Positions 22,683-32,085 of a stretch of 64,000 bases of DNA are shown here, piece by piece. Every line of letters starts with the position of its first letter. Position 1 is the stretch's first letter. Source of the DNA: Gracilaria vermiculophylla (lineage: Eukaryota; Rhodophyta; Florideophyceae; Gracilariales; Gracilariaceae); NCBI GenBank assembly GCA_019155205.2, contig JAHNZQ020000181.1, positions 3,047,999-3,111,998 of the forward strand, written 5' to 3'. The position numbers and the translations under genes were made by a program. The notes below the pieces were generated by a model, which made no database searches, was not told where the DNA came from, and saw nothing but the letters and a program-made list of their open reading frames with translations.

Positions 22683-22987
22683 GATAGTTCAAATGATGAA
22701 CTGTGCGCCCTGTGTCACAAGAGATTATAGCGCAAATAGCTCATCTGTTTTCCAACAGTTTATGGGCCCAGCTAAACGCTAGGACCCTGGGTTCGACTCC
22801 CAGAAGTGACCTGGGCCTGAGAAATTGTACAGGTGTACAGCAGTAGTGAAGATTGGCTACTGTAAGCTCGAGGTCTCGTTCTGTAAGGAAGTACAGGGCG
22901 AGGGGGCGTGTTGATAGTTCAAATTGTGAACTGTACGCCCTGTGTCACAAGAGAGTATAGCGCAAATAGCTCATCTGTTTTCCAACA

Positions 22988-22992
22988 GTTGG
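22988..22992. repeat. Target site duplication GTTGG (right) of TRIM-like copy 2
   Basis: Partner of 22318-22322. Confidence 0.8.
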
Positions 22993-24650
22993 TCTGTCTC
23001 AGAGTGGGTCGTGGCTACGGCACGTGGCACAGTGGATATCCCCACAGTATTCCACGAAACGTGCTAGCTCCGTATAGGTTGTCTTTGGGTGTGTTGTCAA
23101 TGGATTACGCACCCTGGTGCGTATCCAGGGAAGCAGTCCTTCGACAAATAACTACTTAAGCCGCCGTTCGGAGTACACGTTCGCACAAAGGAAGGCCTTC
23201 GTCCACAGCTTCTTTGAGAACTCCGTTTCGGTCATTCCCGTATTCTGCCTATAGGAGGGGAATTTCGTATCAGCATCGGCTATAACCTCGTCCGTGGTGT
23301 ACCTTTTGAGGAGGAAATTCACCATCTCCGGATAGGTCGTCAAGATCTCCGTTCCAGAATCATCCACATTGGTGCTCTCCTCCGTGAGGCGCGGCTGCAC
23401 CACCGAGTGCGCTTGGCCTGCGAGGTAGAACTGAAAGCACCATACGGCGGCAACTTCATGGACACCATTGGTATTATACGCTGATCGGAAGCGCGTAAGA
23501 AAATTCAACACCGAGTTGGGGTCTTCACCTGAAAAGGAGTGCTTCTTCATTTGAATATCTTTGTGGCGCTGTATCTTTGTGAGTTGGCTAGCAACATACG
23601 AGTCGTAGAAAATGGAGCGATCATTCATCTGGTAGGTGTCATGATCCACCACTTTGTCGAAGAAGTAGTTAAGCGGGACGACCTTCCTGACCCTTCTACT
23701 TTTCTCTTCCGGAGTTATACTATCCTGTGACCTGGAGCTTTTCACGGACTCAGAATCTGAGCTTCTGTCCAATTCGGTGTCTCTCTTTCTATTATTCTCT
23801 CTTGGTTTCTTTCGGTGTCTTTTCTGTAGGTTGTCTGGGTGCCTGACGATACCCCTGGTATCGCGTTTCACTCAAGGAGTGTTCTGTCCTTCTCTTTTTG
23901 GGTGAAGTACTTTGCAACCAGTATCCTGTCTTCCTCCGTGGAGCGACAGGTCCAGACGGTTCGTGGCAACACTCCTGAGGTGTTCCCGTTTCCTTGAGGC
24001 AGTATTCTCTCCCCCTCTGGCGTAGGGGGCGATCTTATCCTGTCCTTCTCTACCCGAGGTCACCTCAGAGGTTGATAGAGAGAACCTCTCCTGTACGGAA
24101 GAATAAATTTAACATGCCTTTGCAGGAAGCAGCTTCGCGGTTTGGGAGCTAATCTCCGCACACTAACATCTGAAATCCATTTTATGAAGGAGTCTGAATC
24201 CAGCAAGGAATCCACAGCACGGTGACCACTCTGCGTTGTGACTTACTCCACAAGGACGTGAGGGTGCCCTCCGAAATATGCCTCAACACCTGCAGGTATT
24301 CTTTTGACCAGGTCAAATGAGAGCCAATCTGTAACGCACGGGGTGCGTGATTCGAGGATAGAGTTAGCCTCCGGGTTTTCTCGTCCCTGCAGCTCCTGAG
24401 GTGGCGGCTGCAATGCCGTGTGTGGTTCTTCAACGTCCACTTCGGCGGTCTTCAGAGGTATCGCGGGGTATTCCGCTTGCCTCCAATCGTGCACTCTCCT
24501 AAGATGATTCCTGAAACGCTCCAAAGATGAGCCAAGATTCCTTAAGAGACTTTCAGGGTCTTCCAATCGGACGGCCATCTCCTGGGGAGCGCTGCGCGTG
24601 CTGCGCCATTCAACGGAGGCACTTGTTGGAGGATACTGTAAAGAGGGTTC

Positions 24651-24655
24651 CATTG
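24651..24655. repeat. Target site duplication CATTG (left) of Gyp2
   Basis: Identical to 31907-31911. The insertion site is in gag of Gyp1-c, just ahead of its first codon. Confidence 0.92.
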
Positions 24656-25150
24656 TGTTAGGATTTACATTGTTTTATGCTTTTCTTATATAAATCATGA
24701 GCAATAGACTCGATATTTTATGGTTTACGTAGCCTAGATGCGTTCCTTGTGATATTGCAGTTTGATTCGATGTGCTGTTTGCCCTAAACAGGCTTTACAA
24801 CCACGTTTGACAATCCATGTAATCATGCAATGTTTGAAGTCATAAGCATTACAGGAACCTATTGTCACTCTTGTCCTCAATGTAAGCATCCGAATCGTGT
24901 CCACGACGGAATGTTCTAGAAGCATCTTGCGAAGGACAACCGTCCCCTGAAGGACATTCGTTTTGGCTTTGCATAGCTGGCAATAAGATGTTTCATAACT
25001 AGTGCATCTAAAGGGGTACCGTAGAAATCATTTATTGTGGACTCGTTTTCGAAGGTCTGATTCTCTATATAAACCCTGGTCGACCCGCCGATTTCTACTC
25101 GGCTGGTCACCATCGTTCACGTTCTCAATCATTGACCCAGTGTTCTGAAT
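24656..25150 (+). repeat. Gyp2 5' LTR
   Basis: 495 bp, beginning TGTTAGGATT. It contains the promoter TATA (CTATATAAA, 25065-25073). Its end aligns with that of the 3' LTR. Just inside, TGGTAGCATCGCAAG (25152-25166) is the candidate primer binding site, two bases after the LTR. Confidence 0.9.
25065..25111 (+). promoter_or_regulatory. Gyp2 LTR TATA box and downstream hairpin
   Basis: CTATATAAA is followed by CCTGGTCGACCCGCCGA, a short spacer TTTCTAC and TCGGCTGGTC. The arms pair except for one base. In the 3' LTR the same 10-bp stem is perfect (31838-31847 with 31855-31864). The hairpin lies about where transcription should start. Confidence 0.6.
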
Positions 25151-25242
25151 TTGGTAGCATCGCAAGTAAGTATTGCATGCACTTGAAACTAGTGACCAAC
25201 CAGCCGTAGTAGATTTTGCTATACGAAATTCTCTAGGTTTGG

Positions 25243-25912
25243 ATGAGCCAGAGAAATCCAGCTCTTTACTGTCTGTTGATTTCTGCCGCCTTGTGCGGGC
25301 TTCCAAGGAGCCCAGTAACCCGTTCTCAGGCACCGCCGACCTCGCCGTCGTTCTACACGAACACGGATTTATCCACTAAACCGCCGTCATCACCGCCACC
25401 ACCGCCACAACCACGAGTCAACACCCCAGGAACCCCCGTTGTCGACGACCCGATACCCGAGGAACCGGGCACACCACCACCGTACACAATGTCTCCACCT
25501 TCGTCACCACCCGTCAACCTTCGCTTACAGGTGACACTACCCCTGTCAACAAGTCTCTGACCACAGCTGGCAAATCTACTGCTACGGCTACTGAGGGTAC
25601 TAAGGGTGACAAACGTCGTGTACTTCCGATCAGCGACGCGGCCAGCATCGAAATATTACGCATGGCCACCGATCTCATCAAACGCCAGCGTAAGCGTACC
25701 CGCCGACGCCGCCTTAGAACTCCCCGCTGTGACGTTTGTGATCTTCGATTCAATAGTCGCGTACAACCTACGGAGCACCTATCCGGTAGCCGACATCGGA
25801 GTAAGGGTCCAAGGAGAAGGGCTCCACCTGGGTTGCTACGCTTGTGGCATTGTTTCATTCAATAACTGGAAGCAATACCAGGATCACAAAAGTTGACGCA
25901 GGCACCAAGATG
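25243..25912 (+). pseudogene. Gyp2 5' ORF with Pro-rich region and U1-type zinc fingers
   Basis: The ATG at 25243 opens a frame with a hydrophobic N-terminus (ALYCLLISAALCGL) and a Pro-rich stretch. It shifts near 25500-25560 into a frame encoding ISDAASIEILRMATDLIKR, an Arg-rich run (RKRTRRRRLR) and a C2H2 finger: CDVCDLRFNSRVQPTEHLSG then SRH. The spacing C-x2-C-x12-H-x5-H with NS..Q...H..G..H is characteristic of U1/matrin-type fingers, which bind RNA. After another frame change there is a second half-finger, CYACGIVSFNNWKQYQDHKS, whose last His follows a stop. This is not a normal Gypsy gene. It may be a captured host RNA-binding protein fragment or an unusual nucleocapsid-like protein encoded ahead of gag. 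Confidence 0.6.
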
Positions 25913-26174
25913 CGTTAAGAAGAGAACAACGTCGTCAACAGCAACACTTTTGAATAAAATACCAAAGTCGTACGTTTGTTTGACGAAAGGTTCCAAGAAT
26001 CGGCCGTTCTGCCCTTTTAGCTACCGTTTGTGGTTGTGTTCCAGTTTCCACTACGTTCATATTACTTGGCCTTGCCAAAGGAGAAGCTGCCGTACAGGGT
26101 TTAACATCTTCCGAATCGCTTGGCGCCTTGCAATTGAACTAAAGGAACCTTACTTTAACCACTCCGAACCTTAC

Positions 26175-26250
26175 AGCGAAAGGATTTGAACTCGGGGCCT
26201 CTTGGCTGCACTTCACGCCGCCGACCCACTAGGCCAGACGCGCTCCCCGA
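26175..26250 (-). repeat. tRNA-like Pol III promoter sequence (SINE-like remnant)
   Basis: On the minus strand there is an A box TGGCCTAGTGG (26226-26236) and a B box GTTCAAATC (26183-26191), both fitting the Pol III consensus with tRNA-like spacing. An anticodon-arm-like hairpin with loop GTGAAGT (anticodon GAA) can be drawn. The T stem and acceptor stem do not pair, so I do not call a functional tRNA. It lies between the zinc-finger ORF and gag of Gyp2. Confidence 0.45.
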
Positions 26251-26358
26251 TTTGGAACTACAAATATAAAACTCTGCATTTTGTTTGATGTGACCCTCGG
26301 GTGTGACCCTCGATTTTGGGCCCCATTTGCAGGTTTTTGATTCAAACCCTCGTGCGCC

Positions 26359-26928
26359 ATGGCAACTACTCCTGGTATTCCAAGCACAACTCCGCAAGTC
26401 CACGCAAACCAAATAATACAGAATATGGCCCGCGCCTTGGACGAAACCAGAGGAAAAATGGAAAGATTGCAGCTCGAGGCTCAGACAAAGATATCAGCAC
26501 TGGAGATTTCGTTGGCCGTTTTAGCCCACTCCGGTGGTTCATCCTCAGCCACAAAGATCAACAAGCCCCCTACATTCTCTGGAAAGTCAAATATCGACAG
26601 TAGGGTACCTCACGTCCGCAACTACCATGAAGGCACCTCTGACGAAAAAACCATCCCAATCGCTCTCAGTTACATCAGTGGCGCCACTCACTAGTAGTAT
26701 CTCGCTCAGAAGCGCAACGGAGTTGAGTTGAACACCCTTGATGATCTATTCGAACACTTAAAGAAGAGGTTTACTACTGTCAACAAAGAAAAGTTGGCCA
26801 GAGATAAGCTTAGCAACTGGAAACAGTACAAGGACGTTCAGCAGTACAACGAGGAACTCTTGAAAACTGTTCTTGATATTCAAAATATTAGTATGGAAGA
26901 ACAGCTTGATCGATATACCAGAGGATAA
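26359..26928 (+). pseudogene. Gyp2 gag
   Basis: The ATG at 26359 begins MATTPGIPSTTPQVHANQ, then a coiled-coil-like stretch (RALDETRGKMERLQLEAQTK). The retrotransposon gag core follows: KPPTFSGKSN, ALSYISGATH, two stops, then LNTLDDLFEHLKKRFTTVNK and EKLARDKLSNWKQY, ending EEQLDRYTRG. The blocks and their order are those of chromovirus Gag. A frame change lies near 26600-26730. Confidence 0.85.
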
Positions 26929-27059
26929 AGTAGCTATATTTGGAAATAACTCTGTACCAACGAATACAAGTTTTTAACTGAAGCCATGAAAGATGCTGAA
27001 CGAGTGGAATCAGCTTTCCGCAGGGGTTAACAGGTACGTTCTGGCAGGCAGGTGAGCAG

Positions 27060-27235
27060 CTCAGGATCTTGTCAAGGACCAGTACCCATGAACATTGGAA
27101 ATGCGAAATTGAAGAAGTTGACTAAGGAAGAACGAAAACATTGTCGAAAGCTGGGACTGTGTTCCCGCTGCCGACAAGCTGGACACATAGCGCGTGACCC
27201 GCGCTGCCCAAAAAGCTCCCAACGGAACTGATTTC
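27060..27235 (+). pseudogene. Gyp2 nucleocapsid zinc knuckle
   Basis: The frame reads KKLTKEERKHCRKLGLC and then CSRCRQAGHIARDPRC. This is a CCHC knuckle with six rather than four residues before the last cysteine, so it may be slightly degenerate. It binds RNA in the packaged particle. Confidence 0.7.
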
Positions 27236-27469
27236 TGGATTAACCATCGTACCTTCGTCAGTTCCATCGAATACCCATTGCACACCACTGAACTCCATTG
27301 AAACAAACCATTCGAAAGCACCAGTCACCAACGAACCCATTGAATCTGCAGACACCCTAGAAGCTCCCGGAACCCTACTTTTACATGGAAGACATAGACT
27401 ACTCACGTCTCATTTAGCGTCACCATTTGATACCCACTCCGTTGGATTACTCCTCACACATGTATTCAT

Positions 27470-27735
27470 GAACGACAGAAAATGCACTGCATTATTTGAC
27501 AATGGATCCGAATTTAGCTATTTGTGAAGAGCTTTCTGCAAGAACAGGAAAAGTACCGAAATGAAGCATAGTTATGAAGCCAAAATGGCCAACGGCTCCA
27601 TAACAGTCCTCCACAAAACCAAGAATGGAGGAGTACGTCTCCAAATTGGAGATTTTCATGAATTTCGACGCTTTGAAATATGCCCACTTTACGGATATGA
27701 CGTCATCTTAGGAAAAGACTGGATACCCAAATAAA
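27470..27735 (+). pseudogene. Gyp2 protease
   Basis: The motif CTALFDNGSEFSYL corresponds to the retropepsin ALxDxGA/S motif with Asn at the second position. Flap-like KMANGSITVL and the C-terminal YDVILGKDWI follow. A stop interrupts soon after the active site. Confidence 0.75.
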
Positions 27736-28019
27736 ATCTCTTTATCAACCACAGAACCAACGAAATATCATTCATGCATGAATCCCGGACCATTGTAATC
27801 AAAACAGACATCGAGCGCACTGAGAAACGCTTCTCAGCCAATGCTCTCAAGAAATCAATTCGAAGAAAACTACCAGTTTTCGTTGTGCTAATTAGACCAT
27901 CGGAAGAATAAAAACATGACTCCGAGAAAAACCCCAGACTTTTGAAACTACTCCAAGAATGTGAAGATATTTTCCCCAAGAAGCTACCCAGAAGACTACC
28001 ACTGCACCGAAGATAAGAT

Positions 28020-28970
28020 TTTAATATCGAACTTACACCCGATGCAACACTGCAGAAGAACGGAGTTTATCGCCTGTCTGATATGGAATTGAAAGAATTA
28101 CGAACCCACCCTAATTAACTCATTGAACAAGGATTTATCGGCCCTAGTATAAGCCCTTGGGGTGCTCCTGTTCTGTTTGTTCCAAAGAAAGATGGCGGAC
28201 GTAGACTCTGTATTGATTAGAGAGCCCTCAACAAGTTGACAGTCAAGAACAGCTACCCCATTCGACGGATTGATGGTATTTTTGACCGACTTCGTGGTTC
28301 TAAAATATTTACGAAAATAGATCTGAGATGGGGTTACAATCAAATTCGACGCACAAAGGACTCTATCCCTTTGACAGCTTTCAGAACTAAATACGGTCAT
28401 TTTGAGTTCCTCGTATTGCCCCATGGACTAACAAACGCACCTGCCAGCTCCATGAGTCTCATGAACGACGTGCTCAAGGGATATCCCGACAAGTTTGTCC
28501 TTGTATATCTCGATGATATTCTGATCTACAGTGGGAATATCAATGAGCATATGGATCATGTTAGACTTATGTTAAACCGACTTCGCTCTCACAAGCTGTA
28601 TGGGAAGCTTTCAAAATGTGAATTCCTGCGAAGAAAGGTTGAATATCTTAGACATGTCGTTAGCGCAGAAGGCGTATCTGTTGAATAAAACAAATTAAAA
28701 GCCATAAGAAATCGAGAAACCCTCAAGAACAAAACTGATGTACAAGCATTTCGTGGACTCGTGAACTATTACCGAAGATTTATCAAAAACTGTTTTTCCA
28801 TTTCTAAGCCTCTTACTATTCTCTGTAGTAAGAACCCATTTCAGTGGGGGAAGGAGCAGAGTTCTGCGTTTGAGAAACTCAAACATGCAGTTTCGGAATC
28901 CCCCGTTCTCCGTCACTTTGATCCGAATCTTTCTTCTGTTGTCACAACTGATGCCTCGCAGTACGCCTAA
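28020..28970 (+). pseudogene. Gyp2 reverse transcriptase
   Basis: Motifs in order: [39 protein letters not shown]-stop-RALN, YPIRRIDGIFDRL, FTKIDLRWGYNQIR (first catalytic Asp), TAFRTKYGHFEFLVLPHGL, and VLVYLDDILIYS with the canonical YLDD box intact. The thumb region (AFRGLVNYYRRFI) follows. Stops at the start of the palm and after VSVE disrupt translation. Confidence 0.9.
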
Positions 28971-29320
28971 GGAGCTGTCAAGGAACAAATAGAAAACTCC
29001 CTCGCACGACCGAATCCTTTCCATTCCAGAACACTGAACTCTGCAAAGCAAAGCTATGCCGCCCATGAACGAGACCTTCCCGTTGAAGATGACGCTCTAA
29101 GAGTATGGAGAGTGTACCTACATGCTCAAAAGTTCACCGTTTGCACTGACCACTTCCTCTTGTAATAACTCGAGACCCAGCCAAATCTGTCACAGCGTCA
29201 AGTCCGCTGGCTCGAGCGAATTGTAGAATTTGATTTCAAATTCCAGCCAATCAAAAGAAAATCCAATGTTGTTGCTGACGCTCTTTCGAGATATCCAAAG
29301 GACGCTGAAGAGAAAAAGAC
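28930..29320 (+). pseudogene. Gyp2 RNase H
   Basis: The domain runs from VVTTDASQYA through LNSAKQSYAAHERDL and FTVCTDHFLL to NVVADALSRYPKD. The first catalytic Asp (TDAS), the Glu of HERDL and the Asp of TDH are visible. Two stops lie in the middle. Confidence 0.85.
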
Positions 29321-29559
29321 AAGCAACCGCTCCTTATTTAAAGAATGCTTATCTCGAACAAGACCAATGAACTCAATTTTTTTCCTGAATGAGTTTCCCA
29401 AGAAAGATTTGCAAGCGTTCGTTGACGGTTATGAAAGAGATGAAGAATTCTCTACAGCCGATAAGAAACCAGACATTCCCTACTCCAGAAAATATCAACT
29501 ATTACTTCGAAATAATAAACTTGGAATTCCCAATGGAAAGATCAGAACGAAGATATTAA

Positions 29560-30226
29560 GAGATAACCACGATATTCCCGTTGCAGGTCATACGGGATTC
29601 AAAAAGACGTGGAAACGTGTTTAAAAGCTATTTACTGGGAGAATCTTAAGACTGATGTACACCACTACACGATAAACTGTCATAAGTGCCAAGAAACAAT
29701 GTCTTCTACCCAAAAGCCCCAAGGATATCTTCAACCTCTAGATCGACCGACAAAGAAATGGTCCCACATCACTATGGACTGGATCATCCCTTTGAAAACT
29801 AAGAAGAACGGCAACAGTGCTGTATATGTTGTGTTGGATCGCTTTTCAAAAATGATTCGCATCATCCCGACAAACAAGATTGTTACAGCAGTAAAAAGAG
29901 CCAGACTATTTGTACAGAATATTTACCGTCACCACGGACTACCCGATGTAATCATATCTGATCGAGATTCCACTTTCATGAGCAAGTTTTGGAAAGAGAT
30001 TTTCCGAATACTTCAAATATCTTTGCGACCTTCCCCAGCATATCATCCGCAGACAGATGGCCACACAGAAGTTGTCAATAAAAATATAGAAGAAATGATT
30101 AGATGCTTTGTTAATCACCGCCAGTCAAATTGGGATGACCATTTGGTAGAATTTGAAGTCGCTTATAATTCTTTCATTCATGCCACAACCTCCTTCATGC
30201 CGTTTTACTTGACATATGGGGAATAG
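29560..30226 (+). pseudogene. Gyp2 integrase core
   Basis: The zinc region has NHDIPVAGHTGF and NCHKCQET, an HHCC motif. The DDE core reads HITMDWIIPL (Asp), DVIISDRDSTFMSKFW (Asp) and YHPQTDGHTEVVNKNIEEM (Glu). All three catalytic residues are present. A stop after TWKRV separates the zinc region, and a stop follows LTYGE at the end. Confidence 0.9.
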
Positions 30227-30406
30227 CCTAGAACACTACCACTGGAAAACATTCTTTCTCAGAACCAAACCGCTTCTCATTTTTTAGAAAATATGGTCGA
30301 CGCAATAAAACTTGCCCGTCGCCAAATCATCAAAAGCAACAGGTATTCAGAGGAATATAATAACAAGAAGAGAATATCTTGCGACTTGAGAGCTGGCGAA
30401 TAAGTC

Positions 30407-30820
30407 ATGTTGTCTACCAAGAACCTTCGTATGGATGAGACAGAACCAAAGACAAAACTTGGCATAAAGTATTGTGGACCATTCAAGATTGTTGAACAAG
30501 TCAGCCCTGTTACCTTTCGACTAGAACTTGGAGCCGCAATGAAGATGAGAGGTGTACATGATGTTTTACACTGTCCAATTCTGAAACATTATCACAAAGA
30601 CTCATCAATGAGAGATTGTCCAGCCCATCCGACCCCTATCGCGATTGCCGATGACACACAAGAGTATGAGGCGGAAACAATCCTGAACCACAGGAAAAAA
30701 AGGAATCGACTTGAATATCTTGTCAAATGGCTTGGCTATGCAGATCATGAGAATATTTGGCTAAGAGAATCTGACATGTCAAACTGCTCGAAACTCCTCA
30801 ACCAGTACAAAAAAAATTAA
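30407..30820 (+). pseudogene. Gyp2 integrase C-terminus with GPY/F module and chromodomain
   Basis: GIKYCGPFKIVEQVSPVTFR is the GPY/F module. Then VHDVLHCPILKHYH leads to the chromodomain: YEAETILNHR, LEYLVKWLGYADHENIWL and a C-terminal helix. The aromatic-cage positions look largely conserved. Together with 29560-30226 this defines a chromovirus. Confidence 0.88.
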
Positions 30821-30860
30821 AGCCTCTGAATTCCTTGGGGCCCAGTCACGTCAACAGAGA

Positions 30861-31375
30861 ATGATGGAAAACAATCAACCTCCGACGCCCGCGATGAATC
30901 TGCAGCTCGACGCCGCCCGTTCGTTCTATTTTCCTATCTTCCTTGGAGGACTACGAATGTTCCTATGGTTTGACGATATATCCGACCATCTTTTAGTGAA
31001 TTTTTGCATAGCTTGGGAGTCTTGCCATATCTGTTATGCTTTCCCTCAACTCCGTGTTTCATTCTTGACGGAAGAGAGGGCTGAAATTCTGCAGAAATTG
31101 TTCAACGTGTACGATAATGGAATCCTGATCTCCATCGAAGAACAATTCATACTTTTCCTTTTCACCTACATTGTCTCCTAGTATGGTGAATTGGAACCTG
31201 AATCACGTGATTTTTTCCTGAACACTGTCAAACCTGCCTTGATCCAGATTTAAGAAGAGGGAGATACAGTTGACTTTTCCATGGAGTTTGAACCTCATGC
31301 CAGTGTGGTTATGTTTCCTAATCCGCCTGGTATTCCTGAACTCAACTCTTTATCTAGTGGAAACTCCAACCGGTG
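30861..31375 (+). pseudogene. Gyp2 extra 3' ORF, unrecognised
   Basis: An ATG at 30861, 41 bp after the pol stop, opens a 106-codon frame. It contains PTPAMNLQLDAARSFYFPIF, a Trp/Phe-rich stretch (MFLWFDDISDHLLVNFCIAW) and RVSFLTEERAEILQKLFNVY. Beyond the stop at 31179-31181 the same frame continues with ELEPESRDFFLNTVKPALIQ and EFEPHASVVMFPNPPGIPEL, so the original protein was about 170 residues. I see no signal peptide or clear membrane helix. It lies on the sense strand where some Gypsy elements carry env-like genes, but nothing shows that function. Confidence 0.5.
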
Positions 31376-31411
31376 ACGAGTCAGGAGGACTCTACTTTAT
31401 GGGGGAAGCGA

Positions 31412-31906
31412 TGTTGGGATTTACATTGTTTTATGCTTTTATTATATGAATCATGAGTAATAGACTTGGTATTTTATGGTTTACGTAGCCTAGATGCGTT
31501 CCTTGTGATATTGCAGTTTGATTCGATGTGCTGTTTTCCCTAAACAGGCTTTACAGCCACGTTTGACAATCCATGTCATAGTGCAATGTTTGAAGTCATA
31601 AGCATTACAGGAACCTATAGCCACTCTTGTCCTCAATGTGAGCATCCGAATCGTATCCACGACGGAATGTTCTAGAAGCATCTTGCGAAGGACAACCGTC
31701 CCCTGAAAGAAATTCGTTTTGGATTTGCAGAGCTGGCAATAAGATGTTTCATAACTAGTGCATCTAAAGGGGTATCGTAGAAATCATTTATTGTGGACTC
31801 GTTTTCGAAGGTCTGATTCTCTATATAAACCCTGGTCGACCAGCCGATTTCTACTCGGCTGGTCACCATCGTTCACGTTCTCAGCCATTGACCCAGTGTT
31901 CTAACA
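31412..31906 (+). repeat. Gyp2 3' LTR
   Basis: 495 bp, preceded by a purine tract GGGGGAAGCGA. It contains CTATATAAA and, directly after, the perfect palindrome CTGGTCGACCAG (31832-31843), which overlaps a perfect 10-bp stem hairpin (31838-31864). Confidence 0.9.
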
Positions 31907-31911
31907 CATTG
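31907..31911. repeat. Target site duplication CATTG (right) of Gyp2
   Basis: Partner of 24651-24655. Beyond it Gyp1-c leader sequence resumes. Confidence 0.92.
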
Positions 31912-32085
31912 CAGGTTCTCAGGGGTCCATATAGGAATTGGTTGAGGGTGACTTCTTTCCACTTCCGAATCCTCTTGAGGAAGAATTCCACTGTTGGGTT
32001 CCAATCGTTGCGAACAAAGAATGCTGTTCTGTCGTGCCTCTTGCGATTCCTCTAGAAAACTGATCTTCTAAGTCAGAAGACCAGT
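31912..32085 (-). mobile_element. Gyp1-c leader and primer binding site
   Basis: It aligns in reverse complement to the Gyp1-d leader (54316-54480). The primer-binding candidate is 32065-32083; it differs from that of copies a and d at two bases. Confidence 0.75.

Larger units (their letters stand above)
22323..22987 (+). mobile_element. TRIM-like element copy 2 (terminal repeat-internal-repeat-internal-repeat)
   Basis: A 79-bp terminal direct repeat starts TGTTGATAG and ends CCAACA, with a 5-bp terminal inverted repeat. It occurs at 22323-22401, again from 22553 into the N gap and resuming after it, and at 22909-22987. Between the repeats are two internal segments of about 151 bp that differ at about five positions, giving a 230-bp period. 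A purine-rich GGGCGAGGGGGCG precedes each downstream repeat, like a polypurine tract. There is no coding capacity. The 5-bp duplication GTTGG supports LTR-type integration. The extra unit probably arose by recombination between terminal repeats. Confidence 0.75.
21735..24653 (-). pseudogene. Gyp1-c gag, interrupted by TRIM-like insertion
   Basis: The start at 24653 gives MEPSLQYPPTSASVEWR, then EMAVRLEDPESLLRNLG, matching Gyp1-d. The central frame (23152-23871) is Arg/Lys-rich and then holds the capsid-like part: VVPLNYFFDKVVDHD, SFSGEDPNSVLNFLTRFRSAY and EMVNFLLKRYTTDEVI. The gene continues past 23030, is interrupted by the TRIM-like element, and resumes at 22283 (SGEVDELTFKGEQEALALTH) through YRSVRFANPRGYPP and CMICLSQEP. 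The His-Cys of the putative zinc motif is lost in this copy. It ends in a Pro/Gln-rich tail overlapping the protease frame by the same -1 relation as in copy b. Confidence 0.75.
24656..31906 (+). mobile_element. Gyp2: complete Ty3/Gypsy chromovirus nested in Gyp1-c
   Basis: This 7251-bp element has two 495-bp LTRs and a perfect CATTG duplication, sense strand plus, opposite to its host element. The order is LTR, 5' ORF with zinc-finger motifs, tRNA-like sequence, gag, zinc knuckle, protease, RT, RNase H, integrase, chromodomain, extra ORF, LTR. The LTRs differ at about 26 positions by eye, near 5%, so insertion was not recent. The coding region has many stops, often TAG or TAA in otherwise conserved motifs. 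Confidence 0.93.

Noticed and set aside
22322..22992. A simple 230-bp satellite array
   Set aside because: The start and end fall at the same points in two independent copies, with TG...CA ends and a GTTGG duplication, which fits an element with terminal repeats better than a satellite.
26175..26260. A tRNA-Phe (GAA) gene on the minus strand
   Set aside because: A box, B box and an anticodon loop can be drawn, but T stem and acceptor stem fail to pair.
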